A DNA stretch of 6,856 nucleotides from an uncultured Oscillospiraceae bacterium (GCA_944385195.1 CALWWH010000108.1:1-6856), one strand, 5' to 3'. Numbered from the stretch's first letter, positions 1 to 5,339 are shown. Numbers and translations: made by a program. The notes: generated from the sequence alone by a model not told the origin.

Positions 1-163
1 CCTGCCCCGGCGCTACTTCGTGCGCCTGCCGGCGGGCAGCGCCCTGCCCGGCCAGGCCATCGAGGCCGGCGGCCAGCGGGGCTGCATCACCCCGCCCATG
101 ACCCGCGCGGCGCTGGAGCAGGCCGCCCCCGGGGCGCTGCAAGTGCTGCCGGTGCTGGACTAA
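1..163 (+). CDS. C-terminal fragment, possibly homoserine dehydrogenase
   Basis: The open frame starting at base 2 enters from outside the window and ends at TAA 161-163, giving 53 residues. It begins around RRYFVRLPAG and contains GCITPPMTRAALEQA before ending in VLPVLD. An aromatic-rich beta strand (RYFVRL), then a strand ending ITPPMT followed by a helix, resembles the short ACT-like tail of some clostridial homoserine dehydrogenases. That enzyme reduces aspartate semialdehyde to homoserine in the threonine and methionine branch. Location directly before lysC, on the same strand with an 89 nt gap, supports an aspartate-family gene. No catalytic residues are in view, so the name rests on weak pattern likeness and context. 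It could be another protein with a small C-terminal domain. That this is a coding end is likely; the identity is tentative. Confidence 0.45.
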   Translation, partial: LPRRYFVRLPAGSALPGQAIEAGGQRGCITPPMTRAALEQAAPGALQVLPVLD

Positions 164-166
164 ATG

Positions 167-189
167 GCCCCGGGCGCCGCGCCCGGGGC
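167..189 (+). other. GC-rich hairpin after the first gene
   Basis: The arms gccccgggc (167-175) and gcccggggc (181-189) are perfect reverse complements around a 5-nt loop, starting 3 nt after the stop codon. No U-tract follows, so it is not a canonical intrinsic terminator. It may stabilise the 3' end of the upstream message or act together with the hairpin at 217-240. Confidence 0.4.
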
Positions 190-216
190 GCGCACCCGGG
201 GCAAAATACTGCATAG

Positions 217-240
217 GATGTCGCATCGACATCTATTTTT
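217..240 (+). terminator. Hairpin plus U-tract just before lysC RBS
   Basis: gatgtcg (217-223) pairs perfectly with cgacatc (227-233) around a CAT loop, and is followed at once by tattttt (234-240). This has the form of an intrinsic terminator. It ends one base before the lysC SD (GGAGG, 242-246). It could terminate the upstream gene, attenuate read-through into lysC, or act at the DNA level as a palindromic operator. I found no convincing promoter between it and lysC, so read-through or conditional termination is a reasonable inference. The 7-bp stem is short, which lowers confidence. Confidence 0.55.
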
Positions 241-252
241 GGGAGGAAGAGT

Positions 253-1458
253 ATGTCTCTGATTGTAATGAAGTTCGGCGGGTCCTCCGTGGCCGACGCC
301 GAGTGTATGTTCCGCGTGGCCCAGCGCATCACCGACTGCTACAAGGCGGGCAACGAGGTCGTGGTGGTCCTGTCGGCCCAGGGCGACACCACCGACGAGC
401 TCATCGAGAAGGCCCGGGAGATCAACCCCAACGGCTCGAAGCGGGAGATGGATATGCTCCTGTCCTGCGGCGAGCAGATGTCCGTGGCCCTGTGCGCCAT
501 GGCCATCCAAAAGCTGGGCTTCCCGGTGGTGAGCCTCAACGCCTGGCAGGTGAACCTGCGCACCGACAGCCGCTATGGCAACGCCCACATCACCAAGACC
601 AGCGCCAAGCGCATCCGCGAGGAGCTTGACCGTCAGCGCATCGTCCTGGTGACGGGCTTTCAGGGCATCAGCCGCGAGGAGGACATCACCACCCTGGGCC
701 GGGGCGGCTCCGACACCAGCGCCGTGGCCCTGGCTGTGGCCCTCAAGGCCGACCTGTGCCAGATCTACACCGACGTCGACGGCGTCTACACCGCCGACCC
801 CCGCCTGGTCCCCAACGCCAAAAAATTGCAGGAGATCACCTATGACGATATGCTCGAGCTGGCCAGCCTGGGCGCCAAGGTCCTGCATAACCGCTCGGTC
901 CAGATGGCCAAGCGCTATCACATCGACCTGGAGGTCCTTTCCAGCTTCAAGAACGTCCCCGGCACCATCGTCAAGGAGGTAGCAAAAATGGAAAAAGTCG
1001 TCATCAGCGGCGTTGCCATGGATCAGAGCATCGCCCGCATCGCCCTGGTGGGCCTCAACAATGAGCCCGGCGTGGCCTATCAGATCTTCGCAAAGCTTGC
1101 CAAGAAGAACATCGACGTGGACGTCATTTTGCAGTCCATCGGCCGCGGCGACAGCAAGGACATCAGCATCACCGTCACCCGGGAGGCCTGCGACGAGGCG
1201 GTGCGCGTGCTGGAGGAAAACCGCGAGGAGCTGGGCTTTGAGTACCTCAACGTGCGCAAGGATGTGGCTAAGGTCTCTATCGTCGGCGGCGGCATGCTCA
1301 ACACCCCCGGCATCGCCGCGAGCATGTTCCAGGCCCTCTACGAGGAACATATCAATATTCATATGATCTCCACCAGCGAGATCAAGATCACCGTCCTCAT
1401 CGACGAGGATAAGGCTGACCGGGCCGTCCGGGCCATCCATAACAAATTTTTCGACTAA
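253..1458 (+). CDS. lysC: Aspartate kinase (aspartokinase), ACT-regulated
   Basis: Cytosolic enzyme that phosphorylates L-aspartate with ATP, the first committed step towards lysine, threonine, methionine and diaminopimelate. The 401-residue product has the usual length for a monofunctional aspartokinase. The kinase domain opens with KFGGSSVA (residues 7-14), carries RGGSDTSAVALA from residue 150 and YTDVDGVYTADPR at 172-184, and runs to about residue 240. Two ACT domains follow: one around 260-330 (ARIALVGLNNEPGVAYQIF) and one from about 338 (VAKVSIVGGGMLNTPGIAA, ending in STSEIKITVLI), expected to bind lysine and/or threonine for feedback control. GGAGG at 242-246, 6 nt before ATG 253, supports the start. 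The gene holds a strong in-frame internal SD and ATG at 973-990 (described separately). It probably shares a transcript with the upstream gene and is followed by a hairpin at 1459-1500. The symbol follows the Bacillus/Corynebacterium naming; the paralogue class is not decided here. Confidence 0.97.
   Translation: MSLIVMKFGGSSVADAECMFRVAQRITDCYKAGNEVVVVLSAQGDTTDELIEKAREINPNGSKREMDMLLSCGEQMSVALCAMAIQKLGFPVVSLNAWQVNLRTDSRYGNAHITKTSAKRIREELDRQRIVLVTGFQGISREEDITTLGRGGSDTSAVALAVALKADLCQIYTDVDGVYTADPRLVPNAKKLQEITYDDMLELASLGAKVLHNRSVQMAKRYHIDLEVLSSFKNVPGTIVKEVAKMEKVVISGVAMDQSIARIALVGLNNEPGVAYQIFAKLAKKNIDVDVILQSIGRGDSKDISITVTREACDEAVRVLEENREELGFEYLNVRKDVAKVSIVGGGMLNTPGIAASMFQALYEEHINIHMISTSEIKITVLIDEDKADRAVRAIHNKFFD
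973..990 (+). promoter_or_regulatory. Internal RBS and start for an aspartokinase beta subunit
   Basis: AAGGAGGT (973-980), a full-length match to the anti-SD complement, lies 7 nt before ATG 988-990. That ATG is in the lysC frame (codon 246), at the junction of the kinase and ACT domains. Initiation here would give a 156-residue protein made only of the two ACT domains. The A-rich codons across this stretch (gta gca aaa atg gaa aaa) break the local GC-rich codon habit, suggesting selection on the RNA. Bacillus subtilis aspartokinase II and Corynebacterium glutamicum aspartokinase are known to make alpha and beta subunits from such in-frame overlapping starts. The signal is seen directly; its use here is inference. 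Confidence 0.75.
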
Positions 1459-1500
1459 GGCGCAGCCCCCGGCCAGGCAGGCCGGGGGCCGCTTTGCGCC
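1459..1500. terminator. Long hairpin between convergent lysC and DUF6512 gene
   Basis: Starting right after the lysC stop, ggcgca (1459-1464) pairs with tgcgcc (1495-1500). Inside it, gcccccggcc (1465-1474) pairs perfectly with ggccgggggc (1480-1489) around a 5-nt loop; the only interruption is a 5-nt bulge, cgctt. There is no U-run on either strand, so it is an atypical terminator or a 3'-end stabiliser. It sits about 40 nt past the stop of the minus-strand gene, so it could serve both. Confidence 0.6.
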
Positions 1501-1540
1501 GGTGGGCGCAGGCCGGCGAAGCGGCTGTCAAGACGGGCCC

Positions 1541-2026
1541 TCAGGGCGCGGTGAAGACCGGCAGCTGCGGCGGGTCGAAGGTGAAGAGCACCAGCCCCAG
1601 ACCCAGCAGCGCCACCGGCAGCAGCAGCCAGTGGGCCAGCCGCGCCGCCACGGCGCTCGAGCCGATGTGCCAGGCAATGGCAAAGCCCGCCGCCAGCACC
1701 AGATAGTATAGGGCGATGTTGACCCAGTCGGCCCCCACGGCAAAGCCCGCCGTCAGGGCGTAATAGGCCCCCAGCACCAGCAGCGGCATGGCCGGCAGGG
1801 CCGCCAGGTGCCCGCCCCAGGCCTGCCAGGGATCGCGCTGGTGGCGCACCAGCAGCCAGGCCGAGACCAGATAGGGCCAGTAAAAGAGCTTCAGGTGCTC
1901 CCAGACGCTCTCATTGACCGGGGCCAGCAGGGCCGTGAGGGCGTTGGGCCACCAGTCGTAGACAAAGTGCAGGGCCGTGCCCGCCAGGGCTGTCAGGCCA
2001 TAGCTCAGGAGCCATTTTTTTCGCAT
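1541..2026 (-). CDS. DUF6512 family integral membrane protein
   Basis: A 161-residue, strongly hydrophobic protein of unknown function. The N-terminus MRKKWLL is a short basic segment leading into a membrane helix. Around residues 20-51 are HFVYDWWPN and APVNESVWEHLKLFYWP, the pattern I recognise as the hallmark of DUF6512. Further hydrophobic stretches lie near 50-63, 73-93, 103-123 and 130-150, so about five transmembrane segments are expected. It ends in FTFDPPQLPVF, also typical for the family. I chose ATG 2026 because the minus strand reads GAGGTG six bases before it. A GTG at 2035 and an ATG at 2032 in the same frame would overlap that SD. A weak -10 (TAGAAT, 2047-2052 on the minus strand) lies just upstream without a good -35. 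It is a single gene convergent with lysC. No substrate or partner can be read from the sequence. Confidence 0.85.
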   Translation of the reverse strand: MRKKWLLSYGLTALAGTALHFVYDWWPNALTALLAPVNESVWEHLKLFYWPYLVSAWLLVRHQRDPWQAWGGHLAALPAMPLLVLGAYYALTAGFAVGADWVNIALYYLVLAAGFAIAWHIGSSAVAARLAHWLLLPVALLGLGLVLFTFDPPQLPVFTAP

Positions 2027-2094
2027 GGACATCACCTCTTGTCCTTATTCTATGCCCCCAGGCGCCGGAATAGACATGCGTTCCCTGGGACCCC

Positions 2095-2123
2095 TTGACA
2101 TTTGCCCGCAAATGCGTTATACT
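2095..2123 (+). promoter_or_regulatory. Sigma-A promoter of the CNNM gene leader
   Basis: TTGACA (2095-2100), a 17-nt spacer and TATACT (2118-2123) make a near-perfect sigma-A promoter; transcription should begin near 2130. The spacer contains the small inverted repeat tttgc-cc-gcaaa (2101-2112), a possible operator but short enough to be chance. The start lies about 200 nt before the next clear gene, implying a long untranslated or leader-coding 5' region. Confidence 0.88.
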
Positions 2124-2159
2124 GGTCTAAAACTCAACTGCCGAGAGGAGGAACAGACT

Positions 2160-2222
2160 GTGGAAGCAGACCCTGAAGACGATACTGCCGCTTGTCATGG
2201 GTGTTTTGTATATCGGTTGTAG
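2160..2222 (+). CDS. Possible 20-codon leader peptide
   Basis: GTG 2160 follows GGAGG (2147-2151) by 8 nt and opens a 20-codon frame ending at TAG 2220-2222, reading VEADPEDDTAACHGC and then FVYRL. The stop overlaps the first base of the hairpin at 2222-2230, an arrangement typical of leader peptides before attenuators. A second frame in the same place, from the non-canonical CTG 2158 or ATG 2197, runs through the hairpin to TAG 2338-2340, overlapping the CNNM start codon. It would begin WKQTLKTILPLVMGVLYIGC, a signal- or membrane-like segment. Neither peptide is recognised. The strong SD is the main reason to list it; it could also be unused. Confidence 0.25.
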   Translation: MEADPEDDTAACHGCFVYRL

Positions 2223-2283
2223 GCGTAGCATCGGACCGGCCCAGTGCCCGGTCAGGTTTGCTATGCCTTTTGCTATGCCTTTT
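2222..2283 (+). terminator. Attenuator-like hairpin with two alternative 3' arms
   Basis: ggcgtagca (2222-2230) can pair, with one G-U, with tgctatgcc at 2259-2267. Inside it gaccgg (2234-2239) pairs with ccggtc (2248-2253) around an 8-nt loop. TTTT follows at 2268-2271. A second identical tgctatgcc (2271-2279), followed again by TTTT, could replace the first arm. The structure looks like a weak intrinsic terminator or attenuator inside the transcribed leader. The U-tracts are short, so efficiency is uncertain. Confidence 0.5.
2260..2283 (+). repeat. 12-nt tandem duplication
   Basis: Two exact, adjacent copies of gctatgcctttt at 2260-2271 and 2272-2283. The copied unit contains the 3' arm and U-tract of the leader hairpin. 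Confidence 0.9.
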
Positions 2284-2333
2284 GTGTTTGTTAAGAGCTT
2301 TCAAAACCATTTGACAAGGAGTATGTACTTATT

Positions 2334-3653
2334 ATGTTAGGCGCTATCATCCTACAGATCATCCTCATCGCCCTCAACGCCGTCTTTGCCTGCGCGGAAA
2401 TCGCGGTGGTATCCATGAACGGAGCCAAGCTGCGGCAGCTGGCCGAGGACGGCGACCGCCGGGCCAAACGCCTCCTGGCGCTCACCGCCATCCCCGCCCG
2501 CTATCTGGCGACCATCCAGGTGGCCATCACCCTGGCCGGCTTCATGGGCTCGGCCTACGCCGCGGACAACTTCGCCGAGCCGCTGGTGCGCGCTCTCACC
2601 GCCCTGGGCCTGCCCATCAGCCCCGCCGTGCTGCACAAGCTCTGCGTCTTCCTCATCACCCTCCTCATCGCCTATTTCAGCATCGTCTTTGGCGAGCTGG
2701 TGCCCAAGCGCATCGCCATGCACAAAAGCGAGGGCATCGCCCTGGGCCTGGCCGGGCTGCTGGGCGTCGTGAGCGTGGTCTTTAAGCCCCTGGTCTGGGC
2801 CCTGACCCGCTCCACCAATGGCATCCTCCGCCTGATGCACATCGACCCCACCGAGGAAGAAGAGGTCACCGAGGAGGACATCCGCCTCATGGTCAGCACC
2901 GGCAGCGAGACCGGCGCCATCGACAAGAGCGAGGGCGAGATGATCCACAACGTCTTCGAGCTGGACAACACCAGCATCAGCGAGATCTGCACCCACCGGG
3001 TCGACATCATCGGCCTGTATTTGGAGGACAGCGACGAGGAGTGGGACGCCACCATCCGCAGCACCCACTTCACCTATTACCCCGTCTTCGGCCAGACCAT
3101 GGACGACATCGAGGGCGTGCTGAGCACCAAGGACTACTTCCGCCTCAAGGACGGGGCCGACCGCGAGGCCGTCCTGGCCCAGGCGGTGGCAAAGCCCTAC
3201 CTGGTGCCCGAGAGCATCAGCGCCGGGGAGCTATTGACGAAAATGCGCCGCTACGGCCACCCCTGCGCCATCGCCATCGACGAGTACGGCGGCCTGAGCG
3301 GCCTGGTGACCGTCCACGACCTCATCAGCGTCCTGGTGGGCGACTTTGCCGACCCCGATGAGGGGATCCAGCCCGAGGAGATCCTGGACCTGGGCGGCGG
3401 AGTGTGGAAAATCGCCGGCATGGTCCCCTTGGAGGAGGTGGCCGAGGCCCTGCATGTGCAGCTGCCCGTGGACGAGGACTACGACACCTTCGGCGGCTTT
3501 CTCATCGACGCCCTGGGCGAGATCCCCGACGACGGCGCGACCTTTACCATGGAGGCCGGCGGCCTGCGCGTGGAGGTGCTCCTGGTGGACGACCACCGCA
3601 TCGAGCAGACCCGGGTGCGGGTGCTGCCCAAGGAGCAGCCCGAGGCAAGCTAA
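2334..3653 (+). CDS. CNNM/CBS/CorC-HlyC membrane protein (hemolysin-like)
   Basis: A 439-residue inner-membrane protein of the family often annotated as hemolysin or HlyC/CorC transporter; characterised relatives export or regulate Mg2+ and other divalent cations. The N-terminal CNNM (DUF21) domain, about residues 1-170, has hydrophobic helices near 3-25, 56-76, 97-119 and 132-155, and the family signature GELVPKR at 120-126. An acidic segment with TEEDIRLMVSTGSE begins at 179. Two CBS domains follow (about 218-275 and 285-340), which bind adenosine nucleotides in relatives. A CorC-HlyC domain (about 350-432) holds the typical DYDTFGGFL. The usual TPR-type motif at the start of CBS1 reads THR (220-222) here. 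Length is normal. ATG 2334 opens directly with the first membrane helix; AAGGAG is 12 nt upstream, a long spacing. The gene is a single transcription unit with its own promoter and long leader, ending at a bidirectional terminator. The transported ion is not shown by the sequence. Confidence 0.95.
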   Translation: MLGAIILQIILIALNAVFACAEIAVVSMNGAKLRQLAEDGDRRAKRLLALTAIPARYLATIQVAITLAGFMGSAYAADNFAEPLVRALTALGLPISPAVLHKLCVFLITLLIAYFSIVFGELVPKRIAMHKSEGIALGLAGLLGVVSVVFKPLVWALTRSTNGILRLMHIDPTEEEEVTEEDIRLMVSTGSETGAIDKSEGEMIHNVFELDNTSISEICTHRVDIIGLYLEDSDEEWDATIRSTHFTYYPVFGQTMDDIEGVLSTKDYFRLKDGADREAVLAQAVAKPYLVPESISAGELLTKMRRYGHPCAIAIDEYGGLSGLVTVHDLISVLVGDFADPDEGIQPEEILDLGGGVWKIAGMVPLEEVAEALHVQLPVDEDYDTFGGFLIDALGEIPDDGATFTMEAGGLRVEVLLVDDHRIEQTRVRVLPKEQPEAS

Positions 3654-3678
3654 GCGGCCCCGCGGCAGGCTAAGCCGC
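3645..3678 (+). repeat. Imperfect 20-nt-period duplication over the stop codon
   Basis: gcaagctaagcggc (3645-3658) and gcaggctaagccgc (3665-3678) match at 12 of 14 positions with a period of 20. The first copy carries the CNNM stop codon and the second repeats a TAA. It looks like a small old duplication; no function is evident. Confidence 0.5.
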
Positions 3679-3707
3679 AGGCCAATGGCATCCCATCATC
3701 GACACAC

Positions 3708-3752
3708 AAAAGCCGGTGCGCCCGGCCCCGCGGGGCCAGCGCACCGGCTTTT
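3708..3752. terminator. Bidirectional intrinsic terminator
   Basis: aaaagccggtgcgc (3708-3721) and gcgcaccggctttt (3739-3752) form a perfect 14-bp stem, with an inner ggcccc/ggggcc stem at 3724-3737. The stem carries TTTT on the plus strand and, through the opposite arm, on the minus strand, so it can end both the CNNM transcript and the convergent trmO transcript. The trmO stop codon (TAA, 3751-3753 on the minus strand) overlaps its edge. Confidence 0.92.
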
Positions 3753-4422
3753 ATGATTCCACTTCCAGCACCCGCAGCACCCCGTCCTGGACGCGAAAGC
3801 GCAGCTCGTGGCCGGCAAAGCGCATCCCGTAGACCCGCTCGGGGTCGTGCTGATAGCTCGGGCGGGGGTCCTGGGCCAGGACGCCCAGCAGCGCCTGGCG
3901 CTGGGCCTCGGGCAGCGGCTCCAGCAGCGCCGGAGGGCACTCCACCGCCAGCGTCTGCCGGGGGACGGCGTCGACAAAGCCCGCCCGCGCCCCGGGATAG
4001 GCATCCGCCTCGGGGCTGTAGGGCTTGATGTCGAAAATGGGCGTGCCGTTCATGAGGTCGGCCCCGGCCACGCTGAGCACCGGCCCGCGGTGATCCTGCA
4101 AAACCTCCACCAGCTGCACGCAGGACAGGCCCAGGTGGTTGGGCCGGAAGGGCGAGCGGGAGGCGAAGACCCCCACCCGGGTGTTGCCGCCCAGGCGGGG
4201 CGGGCGCACCGTGGGCCGCCAGGGCGCCTGCCGGGCCTCGGAGAACTGCCAGATGAGCCACAGGCGCTCAAAGCCCTCGATGCCCCGCAGCGCGTCGGGA
4301 TTGCGGTAGGCCGGCTCGAAGACGATCTGCGACATCAGCTCCGGCACCAGCCCGCTCTGGCGCGGGATGCCAAACTTCGTGTCATAGGCGTTGTAGATGT
4401 GGGCGATGGGTGTGATTTCCAT
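3751..4422 (-). CDS. trmO: tRNA m6t6A37 methyltransferase TrmO
   Basis: Uses S-adenosylmethionine to N6-methylate the t6A at position 37 of threonine tRNA, improving decoding; family formerly called TsaA/YaeB/VirR-like. The 223-residue protein has the expected N-terminal beta-barrel domain: it starts EITPIAHIYNAY, has KFGIPRQSGLVPEL at 17-30, GGNTRVGVFASRSPFRPN from 78 and the signature RPNHLGLS at 93-100. DIKPY at 131-135 is the second family signature. The smaller C-terminal domain includes DPRPSYQ at 185-191 and a final strand RFRVQDGVLRVLEV. All key motifs look intact. ATG 4422 is preceded by GGGAGG with suitable spacing on the minus strand. It is a single-gene unit with its own promoter (4468-4496) and a terminator shared with the CNNM gene. 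Confidence 0.95.
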   Translation of the reverse strand: MEITPIAHIYNAYDTKFGIPRQSGLVPELMSQIVFEPAYRNPDALRGIEGFERLWLIWQFSEARQAPWRPTVRPPRLGGNTRVGVFASRSPFRPNHLGLSCVQLVEVLQDHRGPVLSVAGADLMNGTPIFDIKPYSPEADAYPGARAGFVDAVPRQTLAVECPPALLEPLPEAQRQALLGVLAQDPRPSYQHDPERVYGMRFAGHELRFRVQDGVLRVLEVES

Positions 4423-4442
4423 GCGCAGACCTCCCTTTCTGC

Positions 4443-4457
4443 CCGGCGGGCCGCCGG
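4443..4457 (-). other. GC hairpin in the trmO 5' UTR
   Basis: ccggcgg (4443-4449) and ccgccgg (4451-4457) are reverse complements. In the trmO message this would form a compact GC hairpin at the 5' end, just ahead of the SD. It could tune message stability or ribosome access, or simply reflect high GC. Confidence 0.35.
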
Positions 4458-4467
4458 CGGTGGCTTC

Positions 4468-4496
4468 ATTATACCACAGCCCCGGGCCGGGGACAA
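4468..4496 (-). promoter_or_regulatory. trmO promoter, extended -10
   Basis: Read on the minus strand: TTGTCC (4496-4491), a 17-nt spacer and TATAAT (4473-4468). The -10 is perfect and is preceded by TGG, an extended -10 element that compensates for a -35 matching at 4 of 6 positions. The predicted 5' UTR is about 40 nt. Confidence 0.8.
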
Positions 4497-4512
4497 GGCC
4501 CCCCGGGCAGGA

Positions 4513-4584
4513 TAGTCAAAATACAGGACAAATTATTTTTTGATGTATTATGCTATTGACAAACCCTCCAAGCAGCGCTATAAT
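4513..4584 (+). promoter_or_regulatory. Perfect consensus sigma-A promoter with AT-rich upstream tract
   Basis: TTGACA (4556-4561), a 17-nt spacer and TATAAT (4579-4584) match the sigma-A consensus at all 12 positions. The preceding stretch 4513-4555 is strongly AT-rich (for example aaattattttttgatg) in an otherwise GC-rich region and looks like an UP element. Transcription should begin near 4591, giving a leader of about 27 nt before ATG 4618. It drives the three-gene phage-like operon and is divergent from the trmO promoter. No clear operator palindrome overlaps it. Confidence 0.92.
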
Positions 4585-4623
4585 GATGTCAGGATCACAC
4601 GCAAGAAAGGAGTAATGATGTCA
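4581..4623 (+). repeat. 11-nt direct repeat over the -10 and the start codon
   Basis: taatgatgtca occurs at 4581-4591, overlapping the -10 and the likely transcription start, and again at 4613-4623 over the start codon, 32 nt apart. It might be a repressor half-site pair or mRNA-start coincidence; evidence for function is weak. Confidence 0.4.
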
Positions 4624-5325
4624 ACTAGAACAACAAATCTCAACCTGCATCTGTGGAGCGAGGACGATTACGTCCTCATGGAGGAGTTCAACGCCGACCA
4701 CCAGGCCATCGACAACCACGTGAACACGGCCCGGGCGGAGCTGGAGACGGTGCGCCAGCAGCTCATTGCCGCCCAGCAGCGGGCCAACCGCAACCTCTTC
4801 CATCTGATCGGGCCGGGCTACTTCACGGGCCGGACGGACTGGCCGGTGGAGGGCATGGTCCTCAACCGTCTGGACTCGGCCGAGGAGACCGGGACCTGCA
4901 TCGGCTTTAGCTGGAGCAGCCATCCCATCCGCCTGGGGCAGTACAGCGTGAGCATCACCGAACCGAGCACGAACATCTACGACGCCGGGCTTCAGAAGAG
5001 CTTGCAGCTGCCCCAGAGCTACCGCCACGCGATGCTTCTGGTGCAGGCCGAGGGCTGGTACAGCCAGACCCCGCCCCTGAGCGATCTGGAGCACCATGTG
5101 GAGGACTACACCGGCATTACCCTCAGCGCCAGCCTCAACGACGTGGCCATGACCAGCCGCGGCTGGGACGCGGCCAGCTATCCCCTGGACAGCCCCGTGA
5201 GCTTGCGGGAGTACATCTTTGAGCTGGAGGGGGACTTTAGCGGCACCACCACCGTCCGGGTCAACTTCCACTGCCCCGATAACCGCGGGCTGTGGGTCTA
5301 CGACTGGGCGCTGCTGCTGGCCTGA
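4618..5325 (+). CDS. Unrecognised phage-like protein with N-terminal coiled coil
   Basis: A 235-residue soluble protein I do not recognise by family. The N-terminus (TTNLNLHLW, then DYVLMEEFNADHQAIDNHV at 17-35) resembles the opening of tail-associated and baseplate-proximal proteins in clostridial prophages, where a short conserved strand leads into a helix. Residues 27-58 are a likely coiled coil (ELETVRQQLIAAQQRANRN). The rest (about 62-235) is rich in beta-type sequence with aromatic residues and ends FELEGDFSGTTTVRVNFH to WVYDWALLLA, suggesting a beta-sandwich such as a receptor- or carbohydrate-binding head. No signal peptide or membrane helix is seen. Two ATGs are adjacent; AAGGAG (4607-4612) is 5 nt before ATG 4618 and only 2 nt before 4615, so 4618 is chosen. 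It is the first gene after a perfect promoter and is followed 14 nt later by the replisome-organizer gene. A structural role is inference. Confidence 0.85.
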   Translation: MSTRTTNLNLHLWSEDDYVLMEEFNADHQAIDNHVNTARAELETVRQQLIAAQQRANRNLFHLIGPGYFTGRTDWPVEGMVLNRLDSAEETGTCIGFSWSSHPIRLGQYSVSITEPSTNIYDAGLQKSLQLPQSYRHAMLLVQAEGWYSQTPPLSDLEHHVEDYTGITLSASLNDVAMTSRGWDAASYPLDSPVSLREYIFELEGDFSGTTTVRVNFHCPDNRGLWVYDWALLLA

Positions 5326-5339
5326 GAGGAGGCACGGGG

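Larger units (their letters stand above)
2124..2333 (+). other. Long 5' leader of the CNNM gene
   Basis: About 200 nt lie between the promoter and ATG 2334. The stretch contains a strong SD-like GAGGAGG (2145-2151), short open frames after it, a long hairpin (2222-2267), a 12-nt tandem duplication (2260-2283) and a final AAGGAG (2316-2321). The last is 12 nt before ATG 2334, longer than usual. I could not match it to the magnesium M-box, the manganese yybP-ykoY motif or any other riboswitch I know. The architecture suggests regulation by attenuation or by translational coupling, which is inference. Confidence 0.5.

Noticed and set aside
164..252. Lysine riboswitch upstream of lysC
   Set aside because: The 89-nt gap is much shorter than an L-box aptamer and lacks its conserved junction sequences.
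160..1440. Long open frame on the minus strand opposite lysC
   Set aside because: It mirrors lysC codon for codon in GC-rich DNA, is full of Asp/Gly/Ala/Val/His low-complexity sequence, and shows no recognisable family; lysC on the plus strand is unmistakable.
2025..2222. 65-codon plus-strand frame starting opposite the DUF6512 start
   Set aside because: It runs through the promoter at 2095-2123, so its first part would not be on the transcript; only the portion after the SD at 2145-2151 is worth considering.
2124..2333. M-box or yybP-ykoY metal riboswitch before the CNNM gene
   Set aside because: I could not find the conserved core sequences of either class, although the leader length and gene type would fit. 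A covariance-model scan would settle it.
2311..2339. Second TTGACA just before the CNNM start
   Set aside because: No -10 element lies at an acceptable distance; TATTAT at 2330-2335 leaves a spacer of only 13 nt, and the start codon would be at or before the transcript start.
2352..3068. Minus-strand open frame opposite the CNNM gene
   Set aside because: Low-complexity composition (Gly, Ala, Asp, His, Gln) typical of an antisense shadow, with a clear CNNM/CBS protein on the other strand.
4540..4617. Upstream extension of the phage-like protein to an ATG at 4540
   Set aside because: The extension would translate through the -35 and -10 of the perfect promoter, and AAGGAG sits properly before ATG 4618 instead.
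5292..5339. Upstream start for the replisome-organizer protein
   Set aside because: It would overlap the end of the previous gene, has no SD, and adds a Gly/Ala/Leu stretch foreign to the domain, which begins ARPSKQGLDYF.
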